Shown here in pieces: positions 6,373 through 14,440 of a stretch of DNA of 17,941 nucleotides (position 1 is the first letter of the stretch; every line of letters begins with the position of its first letter). The stretch is from Bacillota bacterium (GTDB lineage: Bacteria; Bacillota; Clostridia; Oscillospirales; Oscillospiraceae), in NCBI GenBank assembly GCA_029777215.1, contig JAKOSQ010000136.1, positions 1 to 17,941 on the forward strand, written 5' to 3'. The notes beneath the pieces were generated by a model that saw only the letters and a list, made by a program, of their open reading frames with translations, ran no database searches and was not told the DNA's origin. The translations under genes were made by a program, and so were the position numbers.

Positions 6373-6447
6373 TCAGAGTGTTTTCAAGATATGGACGACG
6401 AGAACGAGCTTCGCCGCCGCAAGACCCGCGAGCAGAGCGTATTTCAT
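6373..6447 (-). CDS. 24-residue single-span membrane microprotein
   Basis: The gene reads MKYALLAGLAAAKLVLVV, then HILKTL. It has Lys at position 2, a continuous hydrophobic core broken by one Lys at 13, and a basic C-terminal end, consistent with a short membrane helix. AAAGGAAG at 6452-6459 precedes ATG with good spacing and overlaps the end of the DRTGG gene, whose stop is 11 bases upstream of this start. That tight packing and the second microprotein downstream argue for a real gene. I do not recognise it. It is shorter than most automatic gene-calling limits, so homologues may be unannotated. Confidence 0.65.
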   Translation of the reverse strand: MKYALLAGLAAAKLVLVVHILKTL

Positions 6448-6458
6448 CTGTCTTCCTT

Positions 6459-6794
6459 TCAAGCGAGGCCAAGCAGCTTCGCCGCGGCGAGCGCCGTTTC
6501 AAAGACCGGCTTTTCGGATTTGAAAACGGTCACATCGCCTTTTTTCGCGCCCGCAAGGGTCTCGTCGTCGACCGGCATGCGCTCGGCGACGACCACGCAG
6601 GCCGCGTCGCAGAGCGTCGCGACCGCCGCCGCGTTGACGTTTCCCATGACCGTCACCCAGAGACAGTCCGCCGGCGCGCGGCCCATGACGATGGACAGCA
6701 GATCGCAGCAGTAAACGCCGCCCGCGATCTCGCGCTCCCCGTCGCCGCAAACGAGCTCCCAGCCGAGCGCCCGGCTTAGTTCAATGGCTTTCAT
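6459..6794 (-). CDS. DRTGG-domain protein (second of two in the operon)
   Basis: The 111-residue protein is a single small alpha/beta domain of the DRTGG type, with LVCGDGEREIAGGVYCCDLL near the start, a central VTVMGNVNAAAVATLCDAACVVV, and an alternating beta/helix end. The domain is known from phosphotransacetylase N-termini and from small proteins beside [FeFe]-hydrogenase genes; its ligand is not established. The ATG at 6792-6794 overlaps the TGA of the hydrogenase-like gene (ATGA), so the two are translationally coupled. A GTG three codons upstream is in frame but less well supported. It is paralogous to the DRTGG protein that opens the operon. Confidence 0.82.
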   Translation of the reverse strand: MKAIELSRALGWELVCGDGEREIAGGVYCCDLLSIVMGRAPADCLWVTVMGNVNAAAVATLCDAACVVVAERMPVDDETLAGAKKGDVTVFKSEKPVFETALAAAKLLGLA

Positions 6795-8119
6795 CTTGCG
6801 CACCCGTCCTTTTCGTCTGTTTTATCCCGGTCGCCGATCTTCAGCTTTAGCAGGCTGTCGCGGACCGTCTCAACCTTCTTCTTGAGGATGTAGATGCAGG
6901 CGTCCTCGTCGGCGTAACCATTAACGATATCCTCCGCCAGCGCGCGGCAGCTCGGCGCGCCGCAGGAACCGCAGTCGAGTCCGTAGAGCCGCTTCTGGAT
7001 GGCTTCGATCCGCTGCATTTTCTGCATTGCCTTCATCGGTGAGGGGTCAAGGCGCAGCGCCGTGATCGGCTCAACCGGCGCGTCCCACGGCAGCTCCGTC
7101 GGCAGCTTCTCGCCCTGAATGTGGTTGCAGGCCACGGGGCGGTAGTCGCGCAGATGCTTCATCCGCGTCACAGCGACATAGGGGTTTTCAATATTCAAAA
7201 CGCCGCCGACGCAGCCCGCCGGACAGGCGTTGAGCTCCACGAAGTCCTGATCCGCCAGCTTCTCGTCCTCCATCTGTTCGAGGACGTTGATGACGTTTTC
7301 GATGCCGTCCGCCGCGAGGTAGCGCATCGTGAAGGTCGCGGCGGCCTCGCCGCCGCTGTTGCCCCAGCTCAGCCCCGTGCGGCCGCTCTGGGAGTGGTCC
7401 GGGCCGACGCCGCGCTCGGCGCACTTGTTCATCGACGCGAGCAGCGCGGGATAGACGTCGCTGACCGAGATCGCGAGGTCGACGCTGCTTTTTTCCGTGC
7501 CCATCGGGTTTTTGACGCTTGTGACCTTCGCGGGACAGGGCGTGAGGAACGCAATGCCGATTTCCTCGGGTTTGAGGCCCGTTTCTTCGACAGCCTTCGC
7601 GCGCGCGAGCCGCGCCGCGACCTCCATCGGCGGCAGCAGCGGCAGAACGTTGTCGAGTAAGTTCGGGAAGCGGATGCGGATGAGCCGCAGCACCGCCGGA
7701 CAGGCGGAGGAGATGACCGGCCCCTTCAAAGCGCCCTGCTCCATGAGCCGGCGCGTCGCGTCCGAAACGAGCTCCGCCGCCGCCGCGACCTCGTAAACCT
7801 CGTCGAAGCCGAGGCCGATAAGCGCCGTACGGATGAGCTCCAGGTCCTCCTGCCGCTTGTACTGTCCAAAGAGAGACGGGGGCGGGAGCACCACCTTATA
7901 TTTGAATTTTTCGATTCCGCTCAGCGGGTCCGTGACCGCGAGCTTGGCGTGGTGCGGACACACGCGGATGCACTCGCCGCAGTCGATGCAGCGCTCGGCG
8001 ATGATCTGCGCCTTGCCGCCGCGGACGCGGATGGCCTCCGTCGGGCAGCGCTTGACGCAGGTGATGCAGCCGTGGCACGCTTCGCGGTTGAGCGTCACGG
8101 AGTGAAAATACTCGCTCAT
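6791..8119 (-). CDS. Sensory-type [FeFe]-hydrogenase homologue (HydS-like)
   Basis: The 442-residue cytoplasmic iron-sulfur protein starts with two [4Fe-4S] ferredoxin motifs (Cys15/18/21/25 and Cys44/47/50/54). An H-cluster domain follows with Cys140 in ISSACPAV, Cys195 in LTPCPAK, and Cys299/Cys303 in NACPAGC. A C-terminal four-cysteine Fe-S motif has Cys383/386/391 and Cys408. The four H-cluster cysteines are kept, with the 55-residue spacing between the first two found in hydrogenases. The proton-relay cysteine is Ala139, and the methionines of the canonical MPC and MAC motifs are Thr and Asn. These changes are known from putative sensory hydrogenases such as HydS. The neighbours (RsbW-like ATPase, DRTGG, PHP) also suggest signalling. 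The start ATG has GGAGGG just upstream. Confidence 0.88.
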   Translation of the reverse strand: MSEYFHSVTLNREACHGCITCVKRCPTEAIRVRGGKAQIIAERCIDCGECIRVCPHHAKLAVTDPLSGIEKFKYKVVLPPPSLFGQYKRQEDLELIRTALIGLGFDEVYEVAAAAELVSDATRRLMEQGALKGPVISSACPAVLRLIRIRFPNLLDNVLPLLPPMEVAARLARAKAVEETGLKPEEIGIAFLTPCPAKVTSVKNPMGTEKSSVDLAISVSDVYPALLASMNKCAERGVGPDHSQSGRTGLSWGNSGGEAAATFTMRYLAADGIENVINVLEQMEDEKLADQDFVELNACPAGCVGGVLNIENPYVAVTRMKHLRDYRPVACNHIQGEKLPTELPWDAPVEPITALRLDPSPMKAMQKMQRIEAIQKRLYGLDCGSCGAPSCRALAEDIVNGYADEDACIYILKKKVETVRDSLLKLKIGDRDKTDEKDGCAR

Positions 8120-8150
8120 TTCATCCCTCCCGTTGGATTTTTTCTTTGGA

Positions 8151-8576
8151 TCACAGATTGACCGTGATCGTCACGGTCGTGCCGACGCCGACCTCCGTAT
8201 CTATTTTGAGGTCGTCCGAGTATTTTTTCATGTTGGGCAGGCCCATGCCCGCGCCGAAGCCGAGACCGCGCACCTGCTCGGTCGCGGTGGACCAACCGTC
8301 CTGCATCGCGAGCTCGACGTTTTCGATGCCGGGGCCGTGGTCCGTGAGCACGGCGGTGATCTTCTCGTCGTCGATGTCGACGTCGATCACCCCGCCGCCG
8401 GCGTGGATGACCATGTTGATCTCGCCCTCGTAGAGCGCGATGGACATGTTCCGCACGACCTGCGGATCGAGTCCGAGCTGCTTTAAGATCTGCTTGACCG
8501 CGCTCGACGCCGCGCCCGCCTGCGAGAAGTCGTCTCCAGGCACGTCATAGTGGTAGTGCAGGCCGCTCTGGTTCAT
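8151..8576 (-). CDS. RsbW/RsbT-like ATP-binding (anti-sigma/serine kinase) protein
   Basis: The 141-residue soluble GHKL ATPase has the compact form of anti-sigma factor and switch kinases. Motifs: N-box ALYEGEINMVIHA at 47-59, G1 TDHGPGI at 78-84, and G2 GLGFGAGMGLPNMKKYSD at 104-121. It has no sensor or dimerisation domain, unlike histidine kinases. Proteins of this class phosphorylate a Ser/Thr of an antagonist or bind a sigma factor. No antagonist with a STAS domain is visible here, so the partner is unknown. The ATG at 8574-8576 overlaps the TGA of the preceding DRTGG gene by four bases. The hydrogenase-like gene follows after 31 bases. Confidence 0.88.
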   Translation of the reverse strand: MNQSGLHYHYDVPGDDFSQAGAASSAVKQILKQLGLDPQVVRNMSIALYEGEINMVIHAGGGVIDVDIDDEKITAVLTDHGPGIENVELAMQDGWSTATEQVRGLGFGAGMGLPNMKKYSDDLKIDTEVGVGTTVTITVNL

Positions 8577-8926
8577 TTCGTCCTCAATCCTCCGTTCAGC
8601 CCCGCCGTGTAGAGCAGCCCGCAGGCTGTGAACATGCGGTGCGTCGTCGTCATCACGGCGATGCCGTTCTGGCGCGCCACTTCGAGGATGTCCTCGCCCG
8701 GACGCTTGTCGCGCACAAACACGACGCAGACCATGTCCATCATCGCCGCCGTACGGATCGCCTGCTGGTTCATAAGGCCCGTGAGCAGCACGGCCTGGTC
8801 CTTCACATAGGCCAGCACATCGCTCATCATGTCGCTGCCGCAGGCGGCGCGAACCTCCGTGTCGAGCAGCTCCTCGCCGGAGAGGACCTCCGCGTCCAGA
8901 ATGTTTTTTACGTCTCTGATCTGCAT
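8573..8926 (-). CDS. DRTGG-domain protein (first gene of the sensory operon)
   Basis: The 117-residue protein is one DRTGG-type domain: VLSGEELLDTEVRAACGSDMM, then VKDQAVLLTGLMNQQAIRTA, DMVCVVFVRDKRPGEDILEVA and a closing TTHRMFTACGLLYTAGL. The same kind of protein recurs beside hydrogenase and RsbW-like genes in Clostridia; its ligand and activity are not established. ATG at 8924-8926 has TTCCCCC (GGGGGAA on the minus strand) five bases upstream at 8932-8938. It is the first gene after the promoter at 8986-9014, and its stop overlaps the start of the ATPase gene. Confidence 0.85.
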   Translation of the reverse strand: MQIRDVKNILDAEVLSGEELLDTEVRAACGSDMMSDVLAYVKDQAVLLTGLMNQQAIRTAAMMDMVCVVFVRDKRPGEDILEVARQNGIAVMTTTHRMFTACGLLYTAGLNGGLRTK

Positions 8927-8985
8927 ACTCGTTCCCCCGTTATCGGATTTGATTTTGGCGGACAGCTTTCAATTCAACTGATAGA

Positions 8986-9014
8986 ATTATACCACGCTCC
9001 GTCGTGCGGCACAA
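8986..9014 (-). promoter_or_regulatory. Promoter of the sensory-hydrogenase operon
   Basis: On the minus strand TTGTGC (9009-9014), 17 bases, then a perfect TATAAT (8986-8991) preceded by TGG, an extended -10. Transcription should start near 8979 and yield a leader of about 50 bases. Confidence 0.78.
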
Positions 9015-9053
9015 TCCCTTAGTTCAATCGCACAAGCCCCGCCGCCGCTTTTA

Positions 9054-9076
9054 TTGCAAATTCGGCAAATTTGCAA
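9054..9076. promoter_or_regulatory. Perfect 9-5-9 inverted repeat between divergent hydrogenase promoters, candidate operator
   Basis: TTGCAAATT (9054-9062), centre CGGCA, AATTTGCAA (9068-9076). It lies about 40 bases upstream of the sensory operon's -35 box and 30 bases upstream of the hydrogenase operon's -10. It does not fit the Rex consensus TTGTTAA-N4-TTAACAA. No T-tract follows it, so a DNA-binding site is more likely than a terminator. Confidence 0.6.
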
Positions 9077-9102
9077 AAGTACTCGCATATCTGTCAGGTC
9101 CA

Positions 9103-9111
9103 TGCTATAAT
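9103..9111 (+). promoter_or_regulatory. Extended -10 promoter of the catalytic hydrogenase operon
   Basis: TGC-TATAAT: a perfect -10 (9106-9111) with the TGn extension. The -35 region 17 bases upstream (TCGCAT, 9083-9088) is poor, which suggests dependence on an activator or on the extended -10. Initiation near 9118 gives a leader of about 130 bases. Confidence 0.72.
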
Positions 9112-9128
9112 AGATCGAATATGCCTCA

Positions 9129-9206
9129 GCGTGCGCGTTTACGCTTTTGCCGCCCCGCGCGGGTCGGCGGTTTTCATTGCTTGAAACAACTATTCTTAGT
9201 TTTTTC
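9129..9206 (+). promoter_or_regulatory. Leader of the hydrogenase operon with stacked hairpins, possible attenuator
   Basis: Three hairpins occur in the untranslated leader. AGCGT/ACGCT is followed by TTT. CCGCC/GGCGG (9150-9170), with an inner GC-rich stem, is followed by TTTT at 9171-9174. GAAACAACTA (9183-9192) pairs with TAGTTTTTTC (9197-9206) with one mismatch. The middle one looks like a weak intrinsic terminator. I recognise no known riboswitch. Confidence 0.4.
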
Positions 9207-9247
9207 AGATAAAAAGACACATCTTTTAATAAGTGGAGGAATTGCGA

Positions 9248-9739
9248 ATGTCTTGCAAAACATGCACATGTGCCCTCGTCGGAACACCGGAGCAGGATAA
9301 AAAGCTCCGCGAGAGCACCGCGTCTTTGAAGGACGGCGGCTCGCTCGTCATGGTCCTTCAGGAGGCGCAGGAGATTTACGGCTACCTTCCCGCGGAAGCG
9401 CTGGACGTGATCGCCGAAATCTGGGGCTGCTCGACCGAAAGCGTCTACAGCGTGGCGACCTTCTACTCCCAGTTCTCCTTCAGCCCCAAGGGGAAATACG
9501 CGATCCATGTCTGCCTCGGCACCGCCTGCTATGTCAAGGGCAGCGGCGAGATCTACTCGAAGCTCAAGGACCTGCTCGACGTCGAGGATGGCGGCTGCAC
9601 GCCGGACGGCAAGTTCTCTCTGGACGCCTGCCGCTGCATGGGTGCCTGCGGCCTCGCGCCGGTCATGTCCATCAACGACGACGTCTACGGCAAGGTGACG
9701 CTCGACCAGCTCCCCGGCATCCTCAAAAAGTGCAACTGA
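9248..9739 (+). CDS. hydC: NuoE-like [2Fe-2S] subunit of NAD-linked [FeFe]-hydrogenase
   Basis: The 163-residue protein matches the 24-kDa NuoE/HydC/HymA subunit: a helical N-terminal part with VLQEAQEIYGYLPAEALDVIA and VATFYSQFSF, then a thioredoxin-like [2Fe-2S] domain. The expected ligands are Cys89 and Cys94 (VCLGTACYVKG) and Cys130 and Cys134 (CRCMGACGLAPVM). It passes electrons within the HydABC complex that links NADH and ferredoxin to H2. An extra N-terminal cluster (SCKTCTC) is present. ATG at 9248 was chosen because GGAGGA (9235-9240) lies seven bases before it; an in-frame GTG at 9233 would place the start in front of that site. It is the first gene of the operon. The name hydC follows Thermotoga usage; hymA is equivalent. 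Confidence 0.92.
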   Translation: MSCKTCTCALVGTPEQDKKLRESTASLKDGGSLVMVLQEAQEIYGYLPAEALDVIAEIWGCSTESVYSVATFYSQFSFSPKGKYAIHVCLGTACYVKGSGEIYSKLKDLLDVEDGGCTPDGKFSLDACRCMGACGLAPVMSINDDVYGKVTLDQLPGILKKCN

Positions 9740-9761
9740 GCGCGGCCCGGAGGCAGGCGCG

Positions 9762-10322
9762 ATGATGCAGGAACTTTCCATGAACGTTCTCGACGTGGCG
9801 CAAAACTCCGTCCGCGCCGGCGCGACGCTCATTGAAATCACGGTGGACGAGCAACCCGCGCGGGACGAGATCACGATCGTCATCGCGGACAACGGCTGCG
9901 GCATGACGCCCGAACAGGTCCAAAGCGTCACAGACCCGTTTTTCACGACCCGCACGACGCGAAAAGTCGGCCTCGGCGTGCCGTTTTTCAAGCTCGCGGC
10001 CGAGATCACCGGCGGCAGCTTTGACATTCAAAGTCAGGTCGGCAAAGGCACGGCGGTCACGGCGAAATTTGTCCGCTCGAGCATCGACCGGATGCCCCTC
10101 GGCGACATGAACGAGACGATCATCTCCCTCATCGCGTGCAATGAGACGCTGGATTTTCTCTACACGCGCCGCTTCGGGGCCGACGAGCTCGTTTTGGACA
10201 CGCGCGAATTCCGCGCACAGCTCGGGGATGTTCCGCTCACCGAGCCGAAGGTCGCAAAGTTCATCCGCGAATTTCTGCAGGAAAACACAGCCGAGCTGCT
10301 CGCCGGCCACGAAAACGAATAA
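9762..10322 (+). CDS. Stand-alone GHKL ATPase (histidine-kinase-like) within the hydrogenase operon
   Basis: The 186-residue protein has a histidine-kinase-type ATP-binding domain directly at the N-terminus: N-box LDVAQNSVRAGA with Asn15, G1 DNGCGM at 43-48, F-box DPFFTTR at 58-64, and G2 VGLGVPFFKLAAEITGG at 69-85. No dimerisation/phospho-acceptor helix, sensor or membrane segment is present. About 80 residues after the ATPase fold (105-186) form a separate region I do not recognise. Small ATPases of this sort are often found between hydC and hydB genes in Clostridia; their function is not settled. GGAGG lies eight bases before ATG at 9762, and hydC ends 22 bases upstream. Confidence 0.87.
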   Translation: MMQELSMNVLDVAQNSVRAGATLIEITVDEQPARDEITIVIADNGCGMTPEQVQSVTDPFFTTRTTRKVGLGVPFFKLAAEITGGSFDIQSQVGKGTAVTAKFVRSSIDRMPLGDMNETIISLIACNETLDFLYTRRFGADELVLDTREFRAQLGDVPLTEPKVAKFIREFLQENTAELLAGHENE

Positions 10323-10330
10323 ACCCAGGA

Positions 10331-10345
10331 GGGACCCGCGGTCCC
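10331..10345 (+). promoter_or_regulatory. Small intercistronic hairpin before the [2Fe-2S]-type gene
   Basis: GGGACC and GGTCCC form a 6-bp stem with a three-base loop, in the 47-base gap after the GHKL ATPase gene. It is followed by an AGGAGGAGA ribosome-binding site, not by a T-tract. It may mark differential expression within the operon. Confidence 0.4.
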
Positions 10346-10369
10346 ATTGAATTAGGAGGAGACCATAGT

Positions 10370-10741
10370 ATGAAGACTATTGCTGAGCTTCAGGCTCTGC
10401 GCGACGAGATGAAGGGCAAAGTCGGCGTCCGCAGAGAAGGCGAATACCGCACGAAAATTCTTGTCGGCATGGCCACCTGCGGCATTGCCGCCGGCGCGCG
10501 CCCCGTACTCGCCGAGTGCGTCAAGGAAATCGAAACCAGGAAGCTGAAGGACGTCTATGTGGGCCAGACCGGCTGCATCGGCATCTGCCAGTTCGAGCCG
10601 GTCGTCGAAATTTACGACGAGGACGGCACAAAGACCACCTACGTCCACATGACCGCCGACAAGGTGCCGAAGGTCATCGCCCAGCACGTTGTCAACGGAA
10701 GCCCGGTCGTCGAGTACACCATCGGCGCAAACGCCAACTAA
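10370..10741 (+). CDS. Small thioredoxin-fold [2Fe-2S]-type protein of the hydrogenase operon
   Basis: The 123-residue protein resembles the thioredoxin-like [2Fe-2S] domain that also forms the N-terminus of HydB. A helical N-terminus is followed by KILVGMATCGIAAGARPV with Cys37, then VGQTGCIGICQFEPVVEIY with Cys69 and Cys73. Where HydB has CGGTGC, this protein has GMATC, so the first of the usual four ligands is Gly33. The same substitution occurs in the small ferredoxin-like proteins I know beside clostridial hydrogenases, so it is probably a family trait. Cluster binding is therefore uncertain. ATG at 10370 is preceded by TTAGGAGGAGA. HydB starts 16 bases after its stop. Confidence 0.85.
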   Translation: MKTIAELQALRDEMKGKVGVRREGEYRTKILVGMATCGIAAGARPVLAECVKEIETRKLKDVYVGQTGCIGICQFEPVVEIYDEDGTKTTYVHMTADKVPKVIAQHVVNGSPVVEYTIGANAN

Positions 10742-10757
10742 GAGGAGGAAAAAGCTT

Positions 10758-12548
<1,791 letters not shown>

Positions 12549-12560
12549 GGAGGGGACGAA

Positions 12561-14318
12561 ATGGAAACGAAAATGATCAACCTGAAAATCAACGGCATTG
12601 CCGTGAGCGTCCCCGAGGGCACAACGATCCTCGATGCGGCCCGCAAGGCCTCCATTGACATCCCGACGCTGTGCTACCTCAAGGAGATCAACGAGATCGG
12701 CGCTTGCCGCATGTGCGTCGTCGAGCTCAAGGGCTCCCCGAAGCTTGCCACCGCCTGCGTGTTCCCGGTCTCCGAGGGCATGGAAGTCATCACAAACTCC
12801 AAGCGCGTCTTTGACGCCCGCCGCACGAACCTCCAGCTCCTGCTCTCGAACCACCGCCGCGAGTGCCTGAGCTGCATTCGCTCCGGCAGCTGCGAGCTCC
12901 AGAAGCTCTGCCACGACTACGCGGTTGACGACGAGGGCAAGTTCGACGGCGCGATGACGCCCGCGAACCTCGACACCTCCGCGACCCACATGGTCCGCGA
13001 CAACTCGAAGTGCATCCTCTGCCGCCGCTGCGTCGCGGTGTGCGACAAGTATCAGGACGCCGCCGTCATCGGCGTCAACAAGCGCGGCTTCAACACCCAC
13101 ATCGGCTGCGCGTTCGATAAGCCCCTCAACACCGTCGCCTGCGTCGAGTGCGGCCAGTGCATCGTTGCCTGCCCGACCGGCGCGCTCTATGAGAAGGATC
13201 AGACCGAGGAGGTCTGGGCCGCTCTCCGCGATCCCGAAAAGCGCGTCGTCGTCCAGACCGCGCCGTCCGTCCGCGCCGGCCTCGGCGAGTGCTTCGGCAT
13301 GCCGATCGGCACGAATGTCGAGGGCAAGATGGCAGCGGCCCTCCGCCGCCTCGGCTTTGATGACGTCTTCGACACGAACCTCTCCGCCGATCTCACGATC
13401 GTCGAGGAGGCAAACGAGCTCGTCGAGCGCATCAAGACCGGCGGAACCCTGCCGATGATCACGTCCTGCTCCCCCGGCTGGATCAACTACTGCGAGCACT
13501 ACTACCCCGAATTCATCCCGAACCTCTCGACCTGCAAGTCCCCCCAGCAGATGTTCGGCGCCCTCACCAAGAGCTGGTACGCGGACAAGCTCGGCATCGA
13601 CCCCAAGAGCATCTACATGGTTTCCATCATGCCCTGCACCGCCAAAAAGTTTGAGCGCGGCCGCGACGGTCAGTCCGCCATGGGCGTGCCGGATGTCGAC
13701 GTCGCCCTCACGACGCGCGAGCTCGGCCGCATGATAGAGCGCGCGGGCATCGACTTTGTGAACCTCCCGGATGAGGTCTTCGACGAGCCGCTCGGCATCT
13801 CCACCGGCGCGGGCGTCATCTTCGGCGCAACCGGCGGCGTCATGGAGGCCGCCCTGCGCACGGCAGCCGAGTGGATCACCGGCGACAGCGCCGCTCCGCT
13901 CGAGTTCAAGGAAGTCCGCGGCATCGCGGGCGTCAAGGAAGCGACCTACCATGTCGGCGATCTGACGCTCAACGTCGCCGTCGCCTCCGGTCTCAAGAAC
14001 GCCAAGGAAGTGCTCGAGTCCGTCAAGCGCGGTGAGAAGAACTACCAGTTCATCGAGATCATGTGCTGCCCCGGCGGCTGCGTCAACGGCGGCGGCCAGC
14101 CGATCGTCCCCGCCTCCGTCCGCAACAATGTGGACGTCCGCACGCTGCGCGCCAAGGCGCTCTACAGCGAGGACGAGGCCAAGACCCTCCGCAAGTCGCA
14201 CGACAACCCGGTGCTCAAGGAGGTCTACAAGACCTACCTCGAAAAGCCGGGCAGCGAGAAGGCCCACCACCTCCTCCACACGCACTATGCAGCGAAGAAC
14301 CGCTTCATGGGCGAATAA
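12561..14318 (+). CDS. hydA: HydA: catalytic subunit of [FeFe]-hydrogenase
   Basis: The 585-residue catalytic subunit makes or oxidises H2 at the H-cluster. Domains: N-terminal plant-type [2Fe-2S] (Cys38/49/52/66), His-Cys3 [4Fe-4S] site (His98, Cys102/105/111), two [4Fe-4S] motifs (Cys151/154/157/161 and 194/197/200/204), H-cluster domain, and the small-subunit-like tail with RKSHDNPVLKEVYKTYL and LLHTHY. H-cluster motifs are TSCSPGW (301-307), MPCTAKKFE (357-365) and MCCPGGCVNGGGQP (501-514). By spacing, Ser304 stands where Clostridium pasteurianum enzyme I has the cubane ligand Cys300; Cys303 matches the proton-relay cysteine. The TSCSP variant is common in clostridial HydA, so the gene is not considered defective. 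An AAGGAGG site precedes ATG, and a terminator follows 12 bases after the stop. Confidence 0.96.
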   Translation: METKMINLKINGIAVSVPEGTTILDAARKASIDIPTLCYLKEINEIGACRMCVVELKGSPKLATACVFPVSEGMEVITNSKRVFDARRTNLQLLLSNHRRECLSCIRSGSCELQKLCHDYAVDDEGKFDGAMTPANLDTSATHMVRDNSKCILCRRCVAVCDKYQDAAVIGVNKRGFNTHIGCAFDKPLNTVACVECGQCIVACPTGALYEKDQTEEVWAALRDPEKRVVVQTAPSVRAGLGECFGMPIGTNVEGKMAAALRRLGFDDVFDTNLSADLTIVEEANELVERIKTGGTLPMITSCSPGWINYCEHYYPEFIPNLSTCKSPQQMFGALTKSWYADKLGIDPKSIYMVSIMPCTAKKFERGRDGQSAMGVPDVDVALTTRELGRMIERAGIDFVNLPDEVFDEPLGISTGAGVIFGATGGVMEAALRTAAEWITGDSAAPLEFKEVRGIAGVKEATYHVGDLTLNVAVASGLKNAKEVLESVKRGEKNYQFIEIMCCPGGCVNGGGQPIVPASVRNNVDVRTLRAKALYSEDEAKTLRKSHDNPVLKEVYKTYLEKPGSEKAHHLLHTHYAAKNRFMGE

Positions 14319-14330
14319 GAAAACCAAAAC

Positions 14331-14358
14331 GGGAGGCCGCAAGCGGCCTCCCATTTTA
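14331..14358 (+). terminator. Intrinsic terminator of the hydrogenase operon
   Basis: GGGAGGCCG and CGGCCTCCC form a perfect 9-bp stem with loop CAAG (14331-14352), followed by ATTTTA. It begins 12 bases after the hydA stop. Confidence 0.9.
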
Positions 14359-14398
14359 ATCAGTCAAAACATGCCTTCGGATCGTTTTGACTGATTAA
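14356..14398. repeat. Perfect 15-bp AT-rich inverted repeat between convergent terminators
   Basis: TTAATCAGTCAAAAC (14356-14370) and GTTTTGACTGATTAA (14384-14398) are perfectly complementary around a 13-base centre. It sits between two GC-rich terminator hairpins and may act as a bidirectional terminator or a protein site. Confidence 0.75.
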
Positions 14399-14402
14399 CT
14401 TT

Positions 14403-14440
14403 AATGGCTTCGCGAGGGAACCTCCCGAAGCCATTGGTTT
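14403..14440 (+). terminator. Third hairpin, terminator facing the AI-2E-family gene
   Basis: AATGGCTTCG-C-GAGG pairs with CCTC-C-CGAAGCCATT (14403-14435), 14 pairs with one mismatch and a three-base loop. GGTTTTTATTTTT follows on the plus strand and runs into the last codons of the convergent gene. It also lies five bases after that gene's stop and can serve both strands. Confidence 0.75.

Noticed and set aside
10689..10757. An upstream start for HydB overlapping the preceding gene.
   Set aside because: The added residues are Ser/Thr/Arg-rich shadow of the previous gene, and GAGGAGGA immediately precedes ATG at 10758.
13461..13484. TSCSP instead of TSCCP as evidence that hydA is a broken gene.
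   Set aside because: The frame is intact, all other metal sites are present, and this variant is common in clostridial HydA; it is reported as a variation, not as damage.
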